Shown here: positions 1 through 11,505 of the stretch, one piece after another
Numbering within the stretch: position 1 is the stretch's first letter
Layout: every line of letters starts with the position of its first letter
DNA from: Linepithema humile
Lineage: Eukaryota; Arthropoda; Insecta; Hymenoptera; Formicidae
Reading direction: 5' to 3'
NCBI RefSeq assembly: GCF_040581485.1
Contig: NC_090133.1
Coordinates: forward strand, 19,840,001-19,904,000
DNA length: 64,000 nt
The notes under the pieces: generated by a model
What the model was told of the DNA's origin: nothing
Seen by the model: the letters and a program-made list of their open reading frames with translations, nothing else
Databases searched by the model: none
Translations under genes and position numbers: made by a program

Positions 1-313
1 TGTATTCAACAGAAAGAACCTTTGTGTTTTGCGTACGCCGTATATTCTTTTGCTTCGAAATATTAATAAAGATGCATTTTCTTGACTTCTGTTCACGTAC
101 GATTTTATTTTGTAGCCAATTGCCTTTTTTTTCTTGATAGACTTGAAGCTGTCAAGCAAAATTTCGATAAAAGATGCGATATTATTTTTAAATATTATAT
201 TTATGGTTTTTTGTTATACGTATATCTATTAGCAATTTATAAAATAATATTAATTACATAAAATTATTCAAATAATGATACTAGTCGAGAATATTATAAT
301 ACTCTGATGTTTG
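1..313. other. AT-rich flank, no gene seen
   Basis: AT-rich DNA left of the mariner insertion. I see no coding exon, RNA gene or clear repeat in it. It ends at the TA dinucleotide (314-315) used as the transposon target site. Confidence 0.6.
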
Positions 314-315
314 TA

Positions 316-331
316 TTAGGTGTTAAACTTA
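316..331. repeat. Mariner terminal inverted repeat, transposase 3' side
   Basis: Perfect 16-bp match, inverted, to 1691-1706. Preceded by TA. Confidence 0.93.
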
Positions 332-388
332 GCCATCGTTTTTTATCTTACAAAATTCATTTATTAGAAAGAGAGTAAAATAAATACA

Positions 389-1416
389 TTAATCAAAATA
401 TTTTCCTTTATTTTCTATGACTTTTGCCCATTTTTCTGGCAGGAGACTAACTCCGCGACGATAAAATGCGCTATTTTTTTAAGCAAATCATTCATCCACC
501 CACTTCTGAACTTCTTCATAACTGGAGAAATGTGTGTTTCCGAGCGCGTGTTGCATCGATCGGAAAAGGTGATAATCCGATGGAGCCAAGCCTGGAGAAT
601 ACGCTGGGTGTGGAAGAACTTCCCATTTGAGCTCCAAAAGTGTGTCTTTTACGGTTTTTGCAACATGCGGTCAGGCATTGTCGCGCAAAAGGATCACTTT
701 GCGTCGATTACTAGCTACGGATGGCTTTTCTTGCATTAATACATCATTCAATCGATGCAGTTGTTGTCGGTAGCGATCAGCGGTAACAGTTTGATTTGGA
801 TGCAACAACTCATAATAAAGCACGCCTTTTTGGTCTCACCAAACACACAGCAGAGCTTTATGTCCATGAATATTTTGTTTTGGTGTCGAAGTGGATGGTT
901 GCCCGGGATCCATCCATGATTTTCTCCGTTTGGGATTATCGAAGTAGATCCACTTTTCATCTCCGGTTACAATACGCCACAAAAAACTCTTTTTATGTTG
1001 CCTGGCAAGCAAAGAAGTTGCGATGGACAAACGGTTTAAGATGGCATTTTCGGACAACTCATGTGGCAGCCATTTTCCTTCCTTATGAATTTTTCCGAGG
1101 ACATGTAAGCGTTTGCAACAGCCATTTGAGTAACATCTAACACTTTCGATAATTCTAAAAGCGTTTGAGATTTTCATCTAGTAAAGCTTGAAGTTCGGCA
1201 TCCTCAAACTTTTTCGGCTGTCCTGAACGTTTTTTGTCTTCCACGCTAGAATCACCACTTCGAAAACGTTGAAACCACTCTCTGCACGTTGTTTTTGATG
1301 GAGCTTCTTTATAAGTCTCGGACAGTAAGCGATGCGTTTCAGCTGCAGTTTTCTTTGTGTCGAAATAGTGCAGAAGTACATGTCGAAAAAATACTTTATT
1401 ACGATTTATTTTTCAT
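389..1416 (-). pseudogene. Mariner transposase pseudogene, D,D34D catalytic domain
   Basis: Reading from a degraded start near 1416 (minus strand) to a TAA at 389-391 gives about 343 codons, close to the 345-aa norm. The N-terminal helix-turn-helix part is readable (CREWFQRF, then VEDKKRSGQPKKFEDAEL), then the WLPHEL linker. The catalytic triad is recognisable: first Asp in TGDEKW (codon 959-961), second in LLRDNA (680-682), third in APSDYH (575-577). There are 34 residues between the second and third, as in mariner. It is dead. Frameshifts lie just after the start, near 1150 and near 1105. In-frame TGA codons replace the second Trp of CVWW (836-838), the Arg of NARPH and the Trp of the C-terminal DEW motif. 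The two parts of the catalytic core remain in one frame. Confidence 0.93.
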
Positions 1417-1466
1417 CGATTAAAAAATCTCTCTGTTTACACAATAATCAATCTTTGCACACTAAA

Positions 1467-1586
1467 GGTACGTTCCACTTGGCGATCGCAACGCTTGTGG
1501 AATCATTTTATCTTTGTTTTTCATTGAAAGTTAAAGAAAGATAGATAATGTTCACGAGCGTTGCGATCACCAAGTGGAACTCAGCC
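1467..1586. mobile_element. MITE-like inverted-repeat element nested in the mariner
   Basis: About 120 bp. The two ends form imperfect inverted repeats of about 35 bp. Both contain ttccacttgg followed by gatcgcaacgct (left 1473-1494, right inverted about 1558-1580). The sequence TAAA flanks each side (1463-1466 and 1587-1590), a plausible 4-bp target duplication. It sits between the transposase start and the mariner end. Removing it and one TAAA restores a normal mariner length, so it inserted later. It has no coding capacity. The superfamily cannot be named from this copy alone. Confidence 0.75.
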
Positions 1587-1690
1587 TAAATTGTATTGAC
1601 CAATGTTTATCCTTCATAAAACAAGCAACTTCAAACATCAAAACTTATTTCGTCTGCAGCTAGCATCATCTACTTGTGAAAAGCGGAAAC

Positions 1691-1706
1691 TAAGTTTAAC
1701 ACCTAA
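1691..1706. repeat. Mariner terminal inverted repeat, transposase 5' side
   Basis: Perfect 16-bp inverted partner of 316-331. Followed by TA at 1707-1708. Confidence 0.93.
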
Positions 1707-1850
1707 TAATATACAATAATCAGTCCTCGGAAATTTTAGGTGGTCAAGCAATTTGGATAGTTTGGATCTCAAGAATGAACGTTAAATAGTTTGGGCTTTC
1801 GAGGTGAAGGTATATTTTGAACAGTTTAACCTGTTTGAAAATGCCTTCAA

Positions 1851-1886
1851 TATACATACTTATATACATACTTATATACATACTTA
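1851..1886. repeat. Tandem repeat, 12 bp x 3
   Basis: Three perfect copies of tatacatactta. It lies just outside the mariner insertion and has no evident function. Confidence 0.9.
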
Positions 1887-1939
1887 TCTTATTTGTACTC
1901 GTTGCGAATTTATATTATGCACCGTTTATGCTACTCAAC

Positions 1940-1960
1940 GAATGCATTTTAAATGCATTC
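1940..1960. repeat. Perfect 21-bp palindrome
   Basis: gaatgcattt and aaatgcattc surround a single central T. It could be a dimeric protein-binding site or chance in AT-rich DNA. Confidence 0.6.
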
Positions 1961-4900
1961 TCTTGCATACGTTGCATTTTGTTTCGCTTCTTTATTAAGG
2001 TATTTGTTAAAATTATTCCATGCTTATAATCTACATTAAATTGCATTTTTTTACTGCGATGCATTTAAAGCTTACATTTGAAACATAGAAATAGTCTAGA
2101 ATGTTAATTAGTTGATAATGAAAAGCTGATTAGTATAAAAAAATGTTTTTAAGTTTTTACATAAATTTAATAATTAATTAATTTCTCTTATTGCCAATAT
2201 TTTCCGATAATTATACAGAAATTATTATTGGTAGCGTGCATAATGTTATGTTCCGGTGTTTTAAATAATTTACAAACAAATTTACAAATGAAAAACGTCA
2301 ATATTGACATGATATTAATATCCACGTAAAGTTAGGTAGAAACAAAAAGCTGTTTGTTTTCTGATTACAATGCATATTAGTTTTGCTCCAATTTTTTTAA
2401 ATGTCTGAACTATTTGAATCTGCAGCCATTGTAAATAGACATTATAGATTGATCATTTTTTATTCGAAATTAAAATAGACAGGTCAAAGAACAATATTAC
2501 ACTTTTTATTGTTGTTCAATTTCTCTTATTATACTTGTTATTGAAAGAAGTTGACAATTCGTCACTTTTCATTATTTTATCTTTCTATTTCCGAAAAGTT
2601 CAAAAGGCATGAAATTACTGATATGTGAAATAAGAAATTCGAATGCAAAGAGTATATCGATGTTTCTCCCTGATCATTCCACAAATCTGAGTGGTACAAG
2701 GATGTGCGCGATGTCGTCTGCGACTTGAATTTCTCAACGATGTATCCGGAAGTATCGATTTCTTGAGCAACGCACCGAAGTACGTTATTTCTCACTCTAT
2801 TTTTCTATCCTATTTGTCTTGCATGCTCTTTCTTTGTACTTCTCAGGATCAATTTTTATACTATTATTTCCATACTGTAATGTAAAATCGAAGCAAAGTT
2901 GTCTAAATGGAATATTTCCATTTCCGCATGGTCTCGCTTACAATAGAATTTCCAATATTTATTTTGTAAAGAAATCAAAACTGTGATATCTTAAAGAAGA
3001 TGTCTGTCTTTGCTTTATTAATTTATTATTGTTAATTTAATTTCTATTAAGCTGTATTTTTTTTTTAAATATTACGGTACATAATCTTGCTAAAGAATCG
3101 CGCAGAATTTTTCTAAAGAATTGTATTGTTTTTTAACTTAATGTAATGTGACGTAATGTAATGTAATTTTTTATACTTTATGTTTCAGGTGAGTTCAGCG
3201 CTCATGTAACTTCATTCACTAAGGTTGCGTGAGTAATAATCCAAACCGGTATTTTTATCTGCATCCGTTAGCACATTTATTTTACGTCTCTCCAGCAAAA
3301 TGTGTATGCCACGCTTTTGAAGCGGAATTTGTTGCATAAAAAGCAACATTAAGTGGTATTGATGTGAATATTGCTGATAAATTAAAGTATTTTTAGCGTG
3401 ACTGCTTTTGTCGAAATCAGAGTCATTATAAACATTAATATTTTTTTATTGATTTCGATTATACACGCATTATATGCTCAGTGGGCGCGTAATATGGTAT
3501 AGATTTAAATTTGAAAAAAAAGAGAAAGAACAATTTTGCGTAATTTTTAATATTAAATTTTACTATTCTAATATTAAATTTTGAATATATTAACTTAAAT
3601 GCATTTTTCCTATTATGCTGTCTCTATAATGAAAACAGTTTTACAAAGAGGGGAGATAGGAGGCTAGAGATTAGGTACATTCTCTAGTTTCTCTCTAGTA
3701 GGACATGCGGGAGCCTTCTCTGTCGCGGAATGGCTCATATTCTTAACGTCAACGTCGCGCAAAAACTTCGGCTCCGTTGACGTTGGCATGCAAGAGGAAA
3801 TGGGTCAGTTTTTATGAGGAAATATCAAGTTTTTACATTACACTCAACACTGTGATTACTTTCGACGTATATCATAAAGTATTACGTTATCGATATCGCT
3901 TACCGAGTCTATCGGTTACAATAGCGATTATGGTGCGACGATAATGGCAATTATATACGCGATGTAATGACTAGATAATAAGGTTACGGAACGGATATAG
4001 CGTGTCAATGACAAAGCAGAAAGGTACGTTTAACGTAGAATTAATTCAAATATACATAATCAAGTTTAGAAAAAAATGTGCGAATACACAGCCAAATTTG
4101 GAGAAGTAAAGCATCGGCATAAGAAACATTTGAAGCAGTTTTTCTAAAATTATTTTTTCAATGAATCTGTGATAGATTTGATAATGAAATTTTTATTTTT
4201 CTAACTTTTAATTTACTCTTATTTAACATCTAATATATATAAATTAATTTTACTTAGTCTTTCTTAATTCAATTTTCAATTATTTAAATTATTCTTTATT
4301 TCAATTATTAATTTTTAAAGTCAGTTTTTGCTGCTGATTGCGCGCGATATGCGACACTTATATGTCAGTTTATGCACGTTGCCACATCAGAAACACTACG
4401 AGTGTATTGTATACACGTATGGTTTCATCGTGTCGTCGCGTTCTCGAATCACCACATTCCGCAAGTCAAGTACACCGCGTGTGTTGTTTTATTAAGTCCT
4501 TATTTATAGTCCAACGTGACGGGTTTTCAACTTCCCTTTCCTCTCTCCTCATCTCTACCATTTACTGTATCGTCTCTTTGATCGTCGAGATAAGCTGGTC
4601 CTGACAGAAGAATCAGAGGCATTTCTTCTCGGACTCCGTCGAAAAAAGAATTTCCAACAATTACTTTTGGCCATGCCAACAATTTTTGTACGAGCAAAAA
4701 GGAATCTCTTTTATTCTAAAAAAATGTATCTCGTTAAGATACACAACATTTATATCGTGTATATTTTGAGATATGTGAATTCGTGAAATATTACTAAGAA
4801 TTTATTACTATCGCTATTTTATGCTGATTTATACGGAAAAAACAAATGTGGCCGATACATGTGTTTTAATCTTAATATATTTCCATTCTGTTTAATAGTT

Positions 4901-6165
4901 TAAAAAAGGAATAGCTTAACGAGACGCAGCGGAAAGGTTAATCTTGTTACATCTTTTACGAGAACTATAATACCCCGCAATACATCTCTGTATTCGATCT
5001 CTCAAGCTACAACGCTGTACCATCGATTTACGGTGGATATATTTCATTTATGTTTGTTTCCCCGGTGTTACGCAGGGAGATGCACCGGCGTTGCATGTAT
5101 TTCACGGCTGAGAAGTTAGTGGGTTGCGCTATTCTTCGTTGTCGAGGGGAAATTATCGGTGTGCGTCAAGATTAACATTTGTGTGTTATCAGTAGTTAAA
5201 AGCAAACTCTTAAATATTATCTCGACGTCAGAATAGAATGAGGTATAAACACATAATCTAATAAATATCGAAAAAATAAGGCGAAGTAGGAAAGAAAGTG
5301 ATGGGAAGAGAGATGGAAGGAGAACGGAAGTAATAGATCATTATAGAAAAGGCTGTATCTATAAAAGAGAAAATTTTGTATCGAACTTTGCTCATTAACG
5401 CATAATCTATGATTCAATATTAATCTACTAACTCATTTAATATAATACGCAGATATTACAAGCAGTTGCACGAAGTAAATTAAATGTTTTGCAATTTGTA
5501 AACAATGCACGCAAGTTATGCCATAATATCGGAACTTACGTGAAAGCTATCTGCACGATTATCCATAGCTTCAAAATAGAAATCAATCTCAAGGGCAGTC
5601 GTCAGATAATAAAAATATTTTGTTATCTAAGACGTGTAATGTACGAATGAGAACGGAAATCACTTGTTTGGATACATACATTTTCATTATCCGAAGCGAA
5701 GTTTGGTTTTTGGCTGACGAAGATGTTTTTCCACTTTTAAATTTTCCATTATCTTCGAATCATATCCGACATATAATGAAACGATAACTTTGCCAGAATC
5801 TGTTCTATATCAACATACTTTGGAATTCAAATTAAAATGTTAAACTCAGCTATTGTTTTCGTATTGGACAGACTTTGTAATCTTAGTATTGCAAATATTG
5901 ACTTAAATCTTTCTTTAAACCTTACCACGATTTGTAGATAAAAAAAGAAATAAAAATTATAAATTTAATTCTCAGAAAATTGATAAATGATTTTCAGTGC
6001 AAGTTACTTTTAAATTTATCGCACATTTATCGTTTATATTATATTTATGAGAAATATCTATCTTGCATATACCAAACCGAATTTTGGCCACCTTGTAGAT
6101 GGCAAAGAGAATGCAAGACTACTAGGGTAGAGCTCTGGTCCTGAGGGATCGATACGAACCGTTGC

Positions 6166-6181
6166 CTGCTGCTGCTGCTAC

Positions 6182-6215
<34 letters not shown>

Positions 6216-6222
6216 GCTGCTG
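6166..6222. repeat. CTG/CAG trinucleotide microsatellite with CTA interruptions
   Basis: Nineteen triplets: four CTG, CTA, seven CTG, CTA, six CTG. On the minus strand one frame reads as a serine run inside a 76-codon ORF, but nothing else supports coding. The two regular interruptions normally make such tracts more stable. Confidence 0.95.
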
Positions 6223-8287
6223 CACGGGTCTGCACATTCGCCAATAGGCGACAACCTTGTAACTCGGAAATGCACACTTGCGAAAGTCTCGCATATATAA
6301 GTTGCTTTAGTTAGAAAAGTGAGATAATTTTACGTAGCTTACAAAGCCCTTTATCTCGATTAAAAATGTTTCGTTAAAATTAAATTGGTTTTTATGGTTC
6401 ATATACAAATGTGATGTAACTTAATGTAAATTTAAACATAAATAAATTTCTCTCGTTAGCAGCAGAGCAGAATTAACAGCGGCAGAGAATTTTAAACAGA
6501 AACACTAATATAACTCGATCACGAAATCACTTTAAATACTAACTTGTTAAATACAAAATTTAGAGAGTGACGTTTGAATTTTGCAATAAACTGTATTAAA
6601 ATTAATTGGTAGTAAAAGTAAACGAAGTAGAACAGCCTATTAAGATTACGCTGTTCGACGCGATTTTCACGAACATTAAACGTTATATGCGTTTTGGCAT
6701 AGTGCATCGTTCAACATCTTATGTATTTTCATGCGTTTCGGTGATTGTTTGGATTGTTAACGACCACTTCGTTGTCTTTATGTGGCTACAAATCGCACCG
6801 ATAGGATATTCTTGGCCATTAGCCAAGCCGAGCTTTTGTTTACCGCGATATTCACATGTAACTGCCAGTGCAGCAAACTTATTCATACACTTTCAATTAG
6901 CTACGTCTGACTATATACCGCAATAGAAAATCTCTCATGCGATGATAATCTCTATAAATACGAATTTATCATGTTAATCAAGATGCAAGAGATTAAAGAT
7001 GTAAGATACGCGTTACATAAACCATCATAACACGACATCAGTATTTCTTTCTGTCACGCTGTGCCTTTTGTCAATGCCTTTTTTATCGAATCACATATGG
7101 TATACCGTGATCGCGATCCGTTAATTATCATAATACGCGATTGCTTATAATAATAGCGTTTAATGATTTTGATTGTCTTTGTCTCATTTGCATGCGTCAA
7201 AGTTAATGATGATTGCAGCTCGAGACTGCTCCGGCTTAATACACGCGTGGTACACGTGTTGTCGTTTTCGCTTCGCGTTCGAGAAATCGCACGCTGCATT
7301 ATAATGTCAGTGCGCGACAAAAGTGTCACCTGATGTTAATCATTGACGATTTGCATTCGCCACGCTGCGTTTTCGCAACGAAATTACGACGCGCGATGAG
7401 GTTTACCGATTTGCATTGTGATATCGGTGATTTTGCGCAACATCGAAAATAATAAACCATTTGTTAGACAAGAAAATATACTCTTCGCGTACGCCAATAA
7501 TTGTTTTGTGGCTTCACCACAAAACATAACTCAAATGAGTAATGAACTGAGTTGAAAATGCAATTTTCATATATTACAAATTGCATTGCGTCTTGAGTTG
7601 CAATTTTCTCTATTTTCGAAAAAGTAGAACACATGAAACGTTTACAAAAAAACATTTAATCATATGTGATCATCTCCGATTTATCATACTTTGCACATTT
7701 ACAATCGATGCGCGTGTATTGTCTGCCAAGTGCATTTTCGTATGAAAAACTAGCAGATATATTTCCAGCTAAAAAGCTATTGTGGGCAAAGAGTTTCATG
7801 AAAATTTTATCTTGGAGAAAGCTCTCATTGCGAATTTTCCTCGTTTACAGTATATTTTCAAGTGTAACCCGTACATACGTACATACCCGTGCGCGCACAT
7901 TCTGTGAATTATACTATAATACCGTATACATGACACAGCTACGCTGACGCTGGCAGGTGTAATGTTTGCGGAATTGAATTACCATTTGCTTACTCGTTGA
8001 GTCTAATTATGCTGGGCGGAGAAAAAGTGCACTGCGAGCAGCGAGGCGGATTGACAGGACGAATTTTCTTGTCATCTTTCCGATTACATTCATGTGTTAA
8101 CAAATCAGTTTTTTTCCCCCTTTAATCGGAATCATATCTCATGCAGTAAAAAACAGTTGTAATGAAATACGTTTCACAGAACTTATTTTATTTGAACGCC
8201 ACAAACTGGATGTATTTTTTTTTTTATTGACTGAAACTAAAGTTGCGAAGTTAGTAATTAAAGTTTCTTTGAGATAAAATTGAAGTG

Positions 8288-8349
8288 ACTGTATTCTGTA
8301 ATAAATCTATAAGATGTTTATCATTATAGATTTATTATGCAGAATACTG
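8288..8349. repeat. Strong 62-nt imperfect hairpin
   Basis: Left arm 8288-8312 and right arm 8324-8349 pair over about 24 bp, with a small bulge (extra tg in the right arm) and an 11-nt loop. Weaker complementarity continues outside on both sides. The size resembles a pre-miRNA foldback, but an old short inverted-repeat transposon relic fits equally well. Confidence 0.65.
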
Positions 8350-8941
8350 ATTTTACAATTTAGAATAATTTTTACAATTTTCTTACTCTTTTACTTTTAC
8401 CGTAATCTCATCAATTTAAATATCTCACAAAATGCGGTGTCTTCTCGACTATTTTAATTTCCTTAGAGAAATCTGTAACGTTTCTGCTTCATGTATTACG
8501 TGAATGTTTAAAGAAGACGCTTTAACTTTAAAACGATATAGAATACATGCAGAGCACGAAGAGCGCTGAGTTCGAACGCAATTTCATCGCGCGTTTGTAT
8601 TATCGAAACCGAATTATCATATTCGATAATGCATATAACAGTGCTATCTGATTTTAATTCGAGTGATGATTTCCAAATTGATGCAAACATCAAATAATTT
8701 TACATTACTTTCGAATTTATATACATTTATTTTTATTTTACGAACGACATTATGTCCATTATTATATTCATAATTACAAAAATTTTGCAATATTTATACT
8801 GTTGTTTATCCACGTATTTCGAGATAAAAAAAATCGAAAGAACGTCGGCGGAAGTCTTGCTCACAATATATTCGTTCGCGAAATTCGATTTATCATAGTG
8901 TCCATTAAAACTTTGCTTGCACCTGCAGATATTATGTTCGT

Positions 8942-8975
8942 AGTACATATTGTAGTACTTAATACAATATGTATA
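8942..8975. repeat. Short inverted repeat
   Basis: agtacatattgta pairs with tacaatatgtatact across a 7-nt loop, with a 2-nt bulge. No function is evident. Confidence 0.55.
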
Positions 8976-11453
8976 CTCGATTCACATGCCACGAACATAT
9001 ATGCGAAATGTAGTTAGGTTTACGAGCCATTGTGTGGCGCGTGGTTTTTAACTTCATTTACTTCGTGGCGTGATATCTCGAAGAGGCTCGTAACGGGTAG
9101 CGCAGGCGGTCCCAAGCTACCCTCGGGTGATTTTCAGCAGGACTAAAAGTCTCTGCATACGCCGCTAAAGCCACATGCAGTTCAAAGCGCATATTACCTT
9201 TGCCCTTTCTCGCTAACATGCGTCCTCTATTTGTCCTTTTACGATTTTCCCGTAATTATTGCAGCAGCGCAGTTCGCCGCGAGAGTTAAGACATCTGTCC
9301 GGTGCTCTTACCTCCTATGCTTTTTGCATTCGCATTTCTCTTGCTCTGATAAGGTTACTGCGTAATATCGTTGTTTTAATGGAGAGACGGAGTATAAGAG
9401 CCTTTTCCATTATTTCTGTCCGTACAGCCAATTAACTCAAATGGATTGAATTTCGTTGTAAGGAAGGTGATATAAAAAATTCACGACGCATATTATTAAT
9501 AGACTATACATAAGTGTTCGTCTAATATCAGAGCGAGAGAAAATTTATTTATTATTTATTATTTTTCCCAATGCTTGCCAATAAATGCATGGAAAAAAAT
9601 ATTCCAAAATTCATACTTTATTATCAGAACGTAATTAAATGCTAAATTATTTTTATATGTAAAAATTAATTGCGTGGATTATACTGCTCAGTTTTGAATT
9701 AAACGTTGAGTAATCTTTATACGATTAATTTAAAATATATGTATAATAACGATGGAATTTTTTTCTCTGTTACACCGTTCACTGGGCGAGCATGCACAGC
9801 GGTTTTGAGTTTGTGGTTTTCCGCATGCATGCAATCAGATTTTTTAACAAAATACCGCTTTTCAATTCACTCGACAGTAATCGCGGCTCACTCCCCTCTT
9901 TCGGTCGCGGTTTTATTGAACGTATTAATAGAGAGTGGGTTTGAGTGATTAAATCAATTAATTAAATAGAATCCCCGTCGCGCGATTAAACAAAAGTAAT
10001 TCTTTATCATGGCAAAAGATCTCTGCTATTGGCATGTACGTTATTATGTTAATCCTTTTTCTCTTTTTCCAAAAAGTTAATATACATTAATATTTTATGT
10101 CGTAAAATAACATATTAATTCACGGATGAGTCGGTTACATTAACATGTGAGAAAATTCTTCGATAGAAATTGCAGGGAGGTAGAGATAGTAAAAATCCTT
10201 AGATCTGACAGAATTCGGCTAGATGTAAGAATAGTGCACTTGGGATTCAATTTGGCGAAATAAAACCTTCTGCCACATTGGTAAAAATCGCTTTCACGAT
10301 TTAACACCCTCGAATCGGTCCTGAGAGAATGTAAATTATTTCTTTCCTCTTTCACATTTTGCTCGTACCTCATATTTAATACCATGTGGACTCGTTAAAT
10401 AATTTCCACTATATTTGATCCTATTAAGTAAATTCAGTCTATAAATTCCTCCTTTATTTCACAGCGTAAATTGCTGTTATTATTTGCATTTCAGCTTTTA
10501 TGCTACTTACAATTAACTCCTAACATGTAGTTATTAAAATATATTTTGTAATATGCGTATGCTATATCGGCGACCTGATAATGTCGATATACATAACGCG
10601 ATATACATTACGGTTCATACATCGAAATTTTAGTTGTCAACATGGCCCTTACATTTACGCAACACCGATTATCGTAAATTTTGCGATCTCGCATTACCTG
10701 CAGTGCACAATGATTTGCGGTGAAACGCTTGTTTGTACAACCCAATAATTAACGTCGCGCGTAATTAATGTCGTCTATTACGTGCAACATGATATATAAT
10801 CGTGAATTTTTTTTCATTTTACGGTCCGCAATTTTCGGTATAACTAACTCACATGTGAAGGTGATGTTATACGTCACACTCGTGAAACAATAACGTATCG
10901 CATACGAGAACGTGTCAGAGATATTTCCATTTTGATTTTAATGATAAATTTTCTTTTTAAAGTCGAATATTTCGGAGCGCTCTATATTCGAAATGCGAAC
11001 CAGACAAGTCAGGTGTGCAATAGTTCCTTTTAGCAGTAACGACGTTGCACACGTTCGATTTCAACCCGCGAACGAAGAAAAGCTATACGTAAAGGAATTT
11101 ATCTGTAAACTCTCGCCTGTCTCGTTGAAGTGGCGGAAGAAGCTGCGCACTAAAAACGGGATGGCCCTGGAGGTTTGTTCGGGGAATTCTGCGGACATAC
11201 TGATACAAGCCCGCCCACCATCCGAATACATCCGAATCCGCGGCTAGAGATAGTAACTCCTCGAGCTTTTTGCTTTCGTCAAATCCCGTTTTATCCATCT
11301 CGGTTTTTGGAGATGGACCAGAATTTTATTTCTTCACCAACTTTTCTGGAGAGAAATTTAACCCCTCTTTTATTTCTTGCAAAGCATTCTGCAACGAGAA
11401 ACTTTGAGTCTCGCGAATGTAGGACGATTTTTGTTCTTGCACTTTCCTCTCCG

Positions 11454-11455
<2 letters not shown>

Positions 11456-11501
<46 letters not shown>
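11456..11501. repeat. (CT)23 microsatellite
   Basis: Uninterrupted CT dinucleotide run of 46 bp, the classical insect dinucleotide class and probably length-polymorphic. Confidence 0.97.

Positions 11502-11505
<4 letters not shown>

Larger units (their letters stand above)
316..1706 (-). mobile_element. Full-length inactive mariner (Tc1/mariner) transposon
   Basis: The element is 1,391 bp and bounded by perfect 16-bp terminal inverted repeats: ttaggtgttaaactta at 316-331 and its reverse complement at 1691-1706. A TA dinucleotide lies immediately outside each end (314-315 and 1707-1708), the target-site duplication expected for this superfamily. Inside, on the minus strand, is a decayed D,D34D transposase. 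The length is inflated by a 120-bp inverted-repeat element at 1467-1586. Without it and one copy of its 4-bp target duplication the mariner would be about 1.27 kb, the usual family size. Intact ends mean it could still be mobilised in trans, but it makes no functional transposase. The subfamily is not assigned. Confidence 0.95.
1709..6165. other. AT-rich DNA without a supported gene
   Basis: I see no ORF with recognisable homology and no convincing exon. Small structures are a 12-bp tandem repeat (1851-1886), a 21-bp palindrome (1940-1960) and a short inverted repeat of aacgtcaacg around 3754-3785. The rest looks like ordinary noncoding insect DNA. Confidence 0.5.
6223..11455. other. AT-rich noncoding DNA
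   Basis: No supported gene. The short ORFs here have no recognisable domains and no exon-like borders. The stretch contains the hairpin at 8288-8349 and the inverted repeat at 8942-8975. A slightly GC-richer patch lies at about 9040-9200. Confidence 0.45.

Noticed and set aside
6045..6275. Minus-strand ORF with a serine run
   Set aside because: The serine run is the CTG microsatellite read in one frame. The remaining residues show no family features.
9040..9170. Small stem ggtagc...gctacc resembling a structured RNA
   Set aside because: The stem is only 6 bp, and no box motifs of snoRNA or tRNA type were found.
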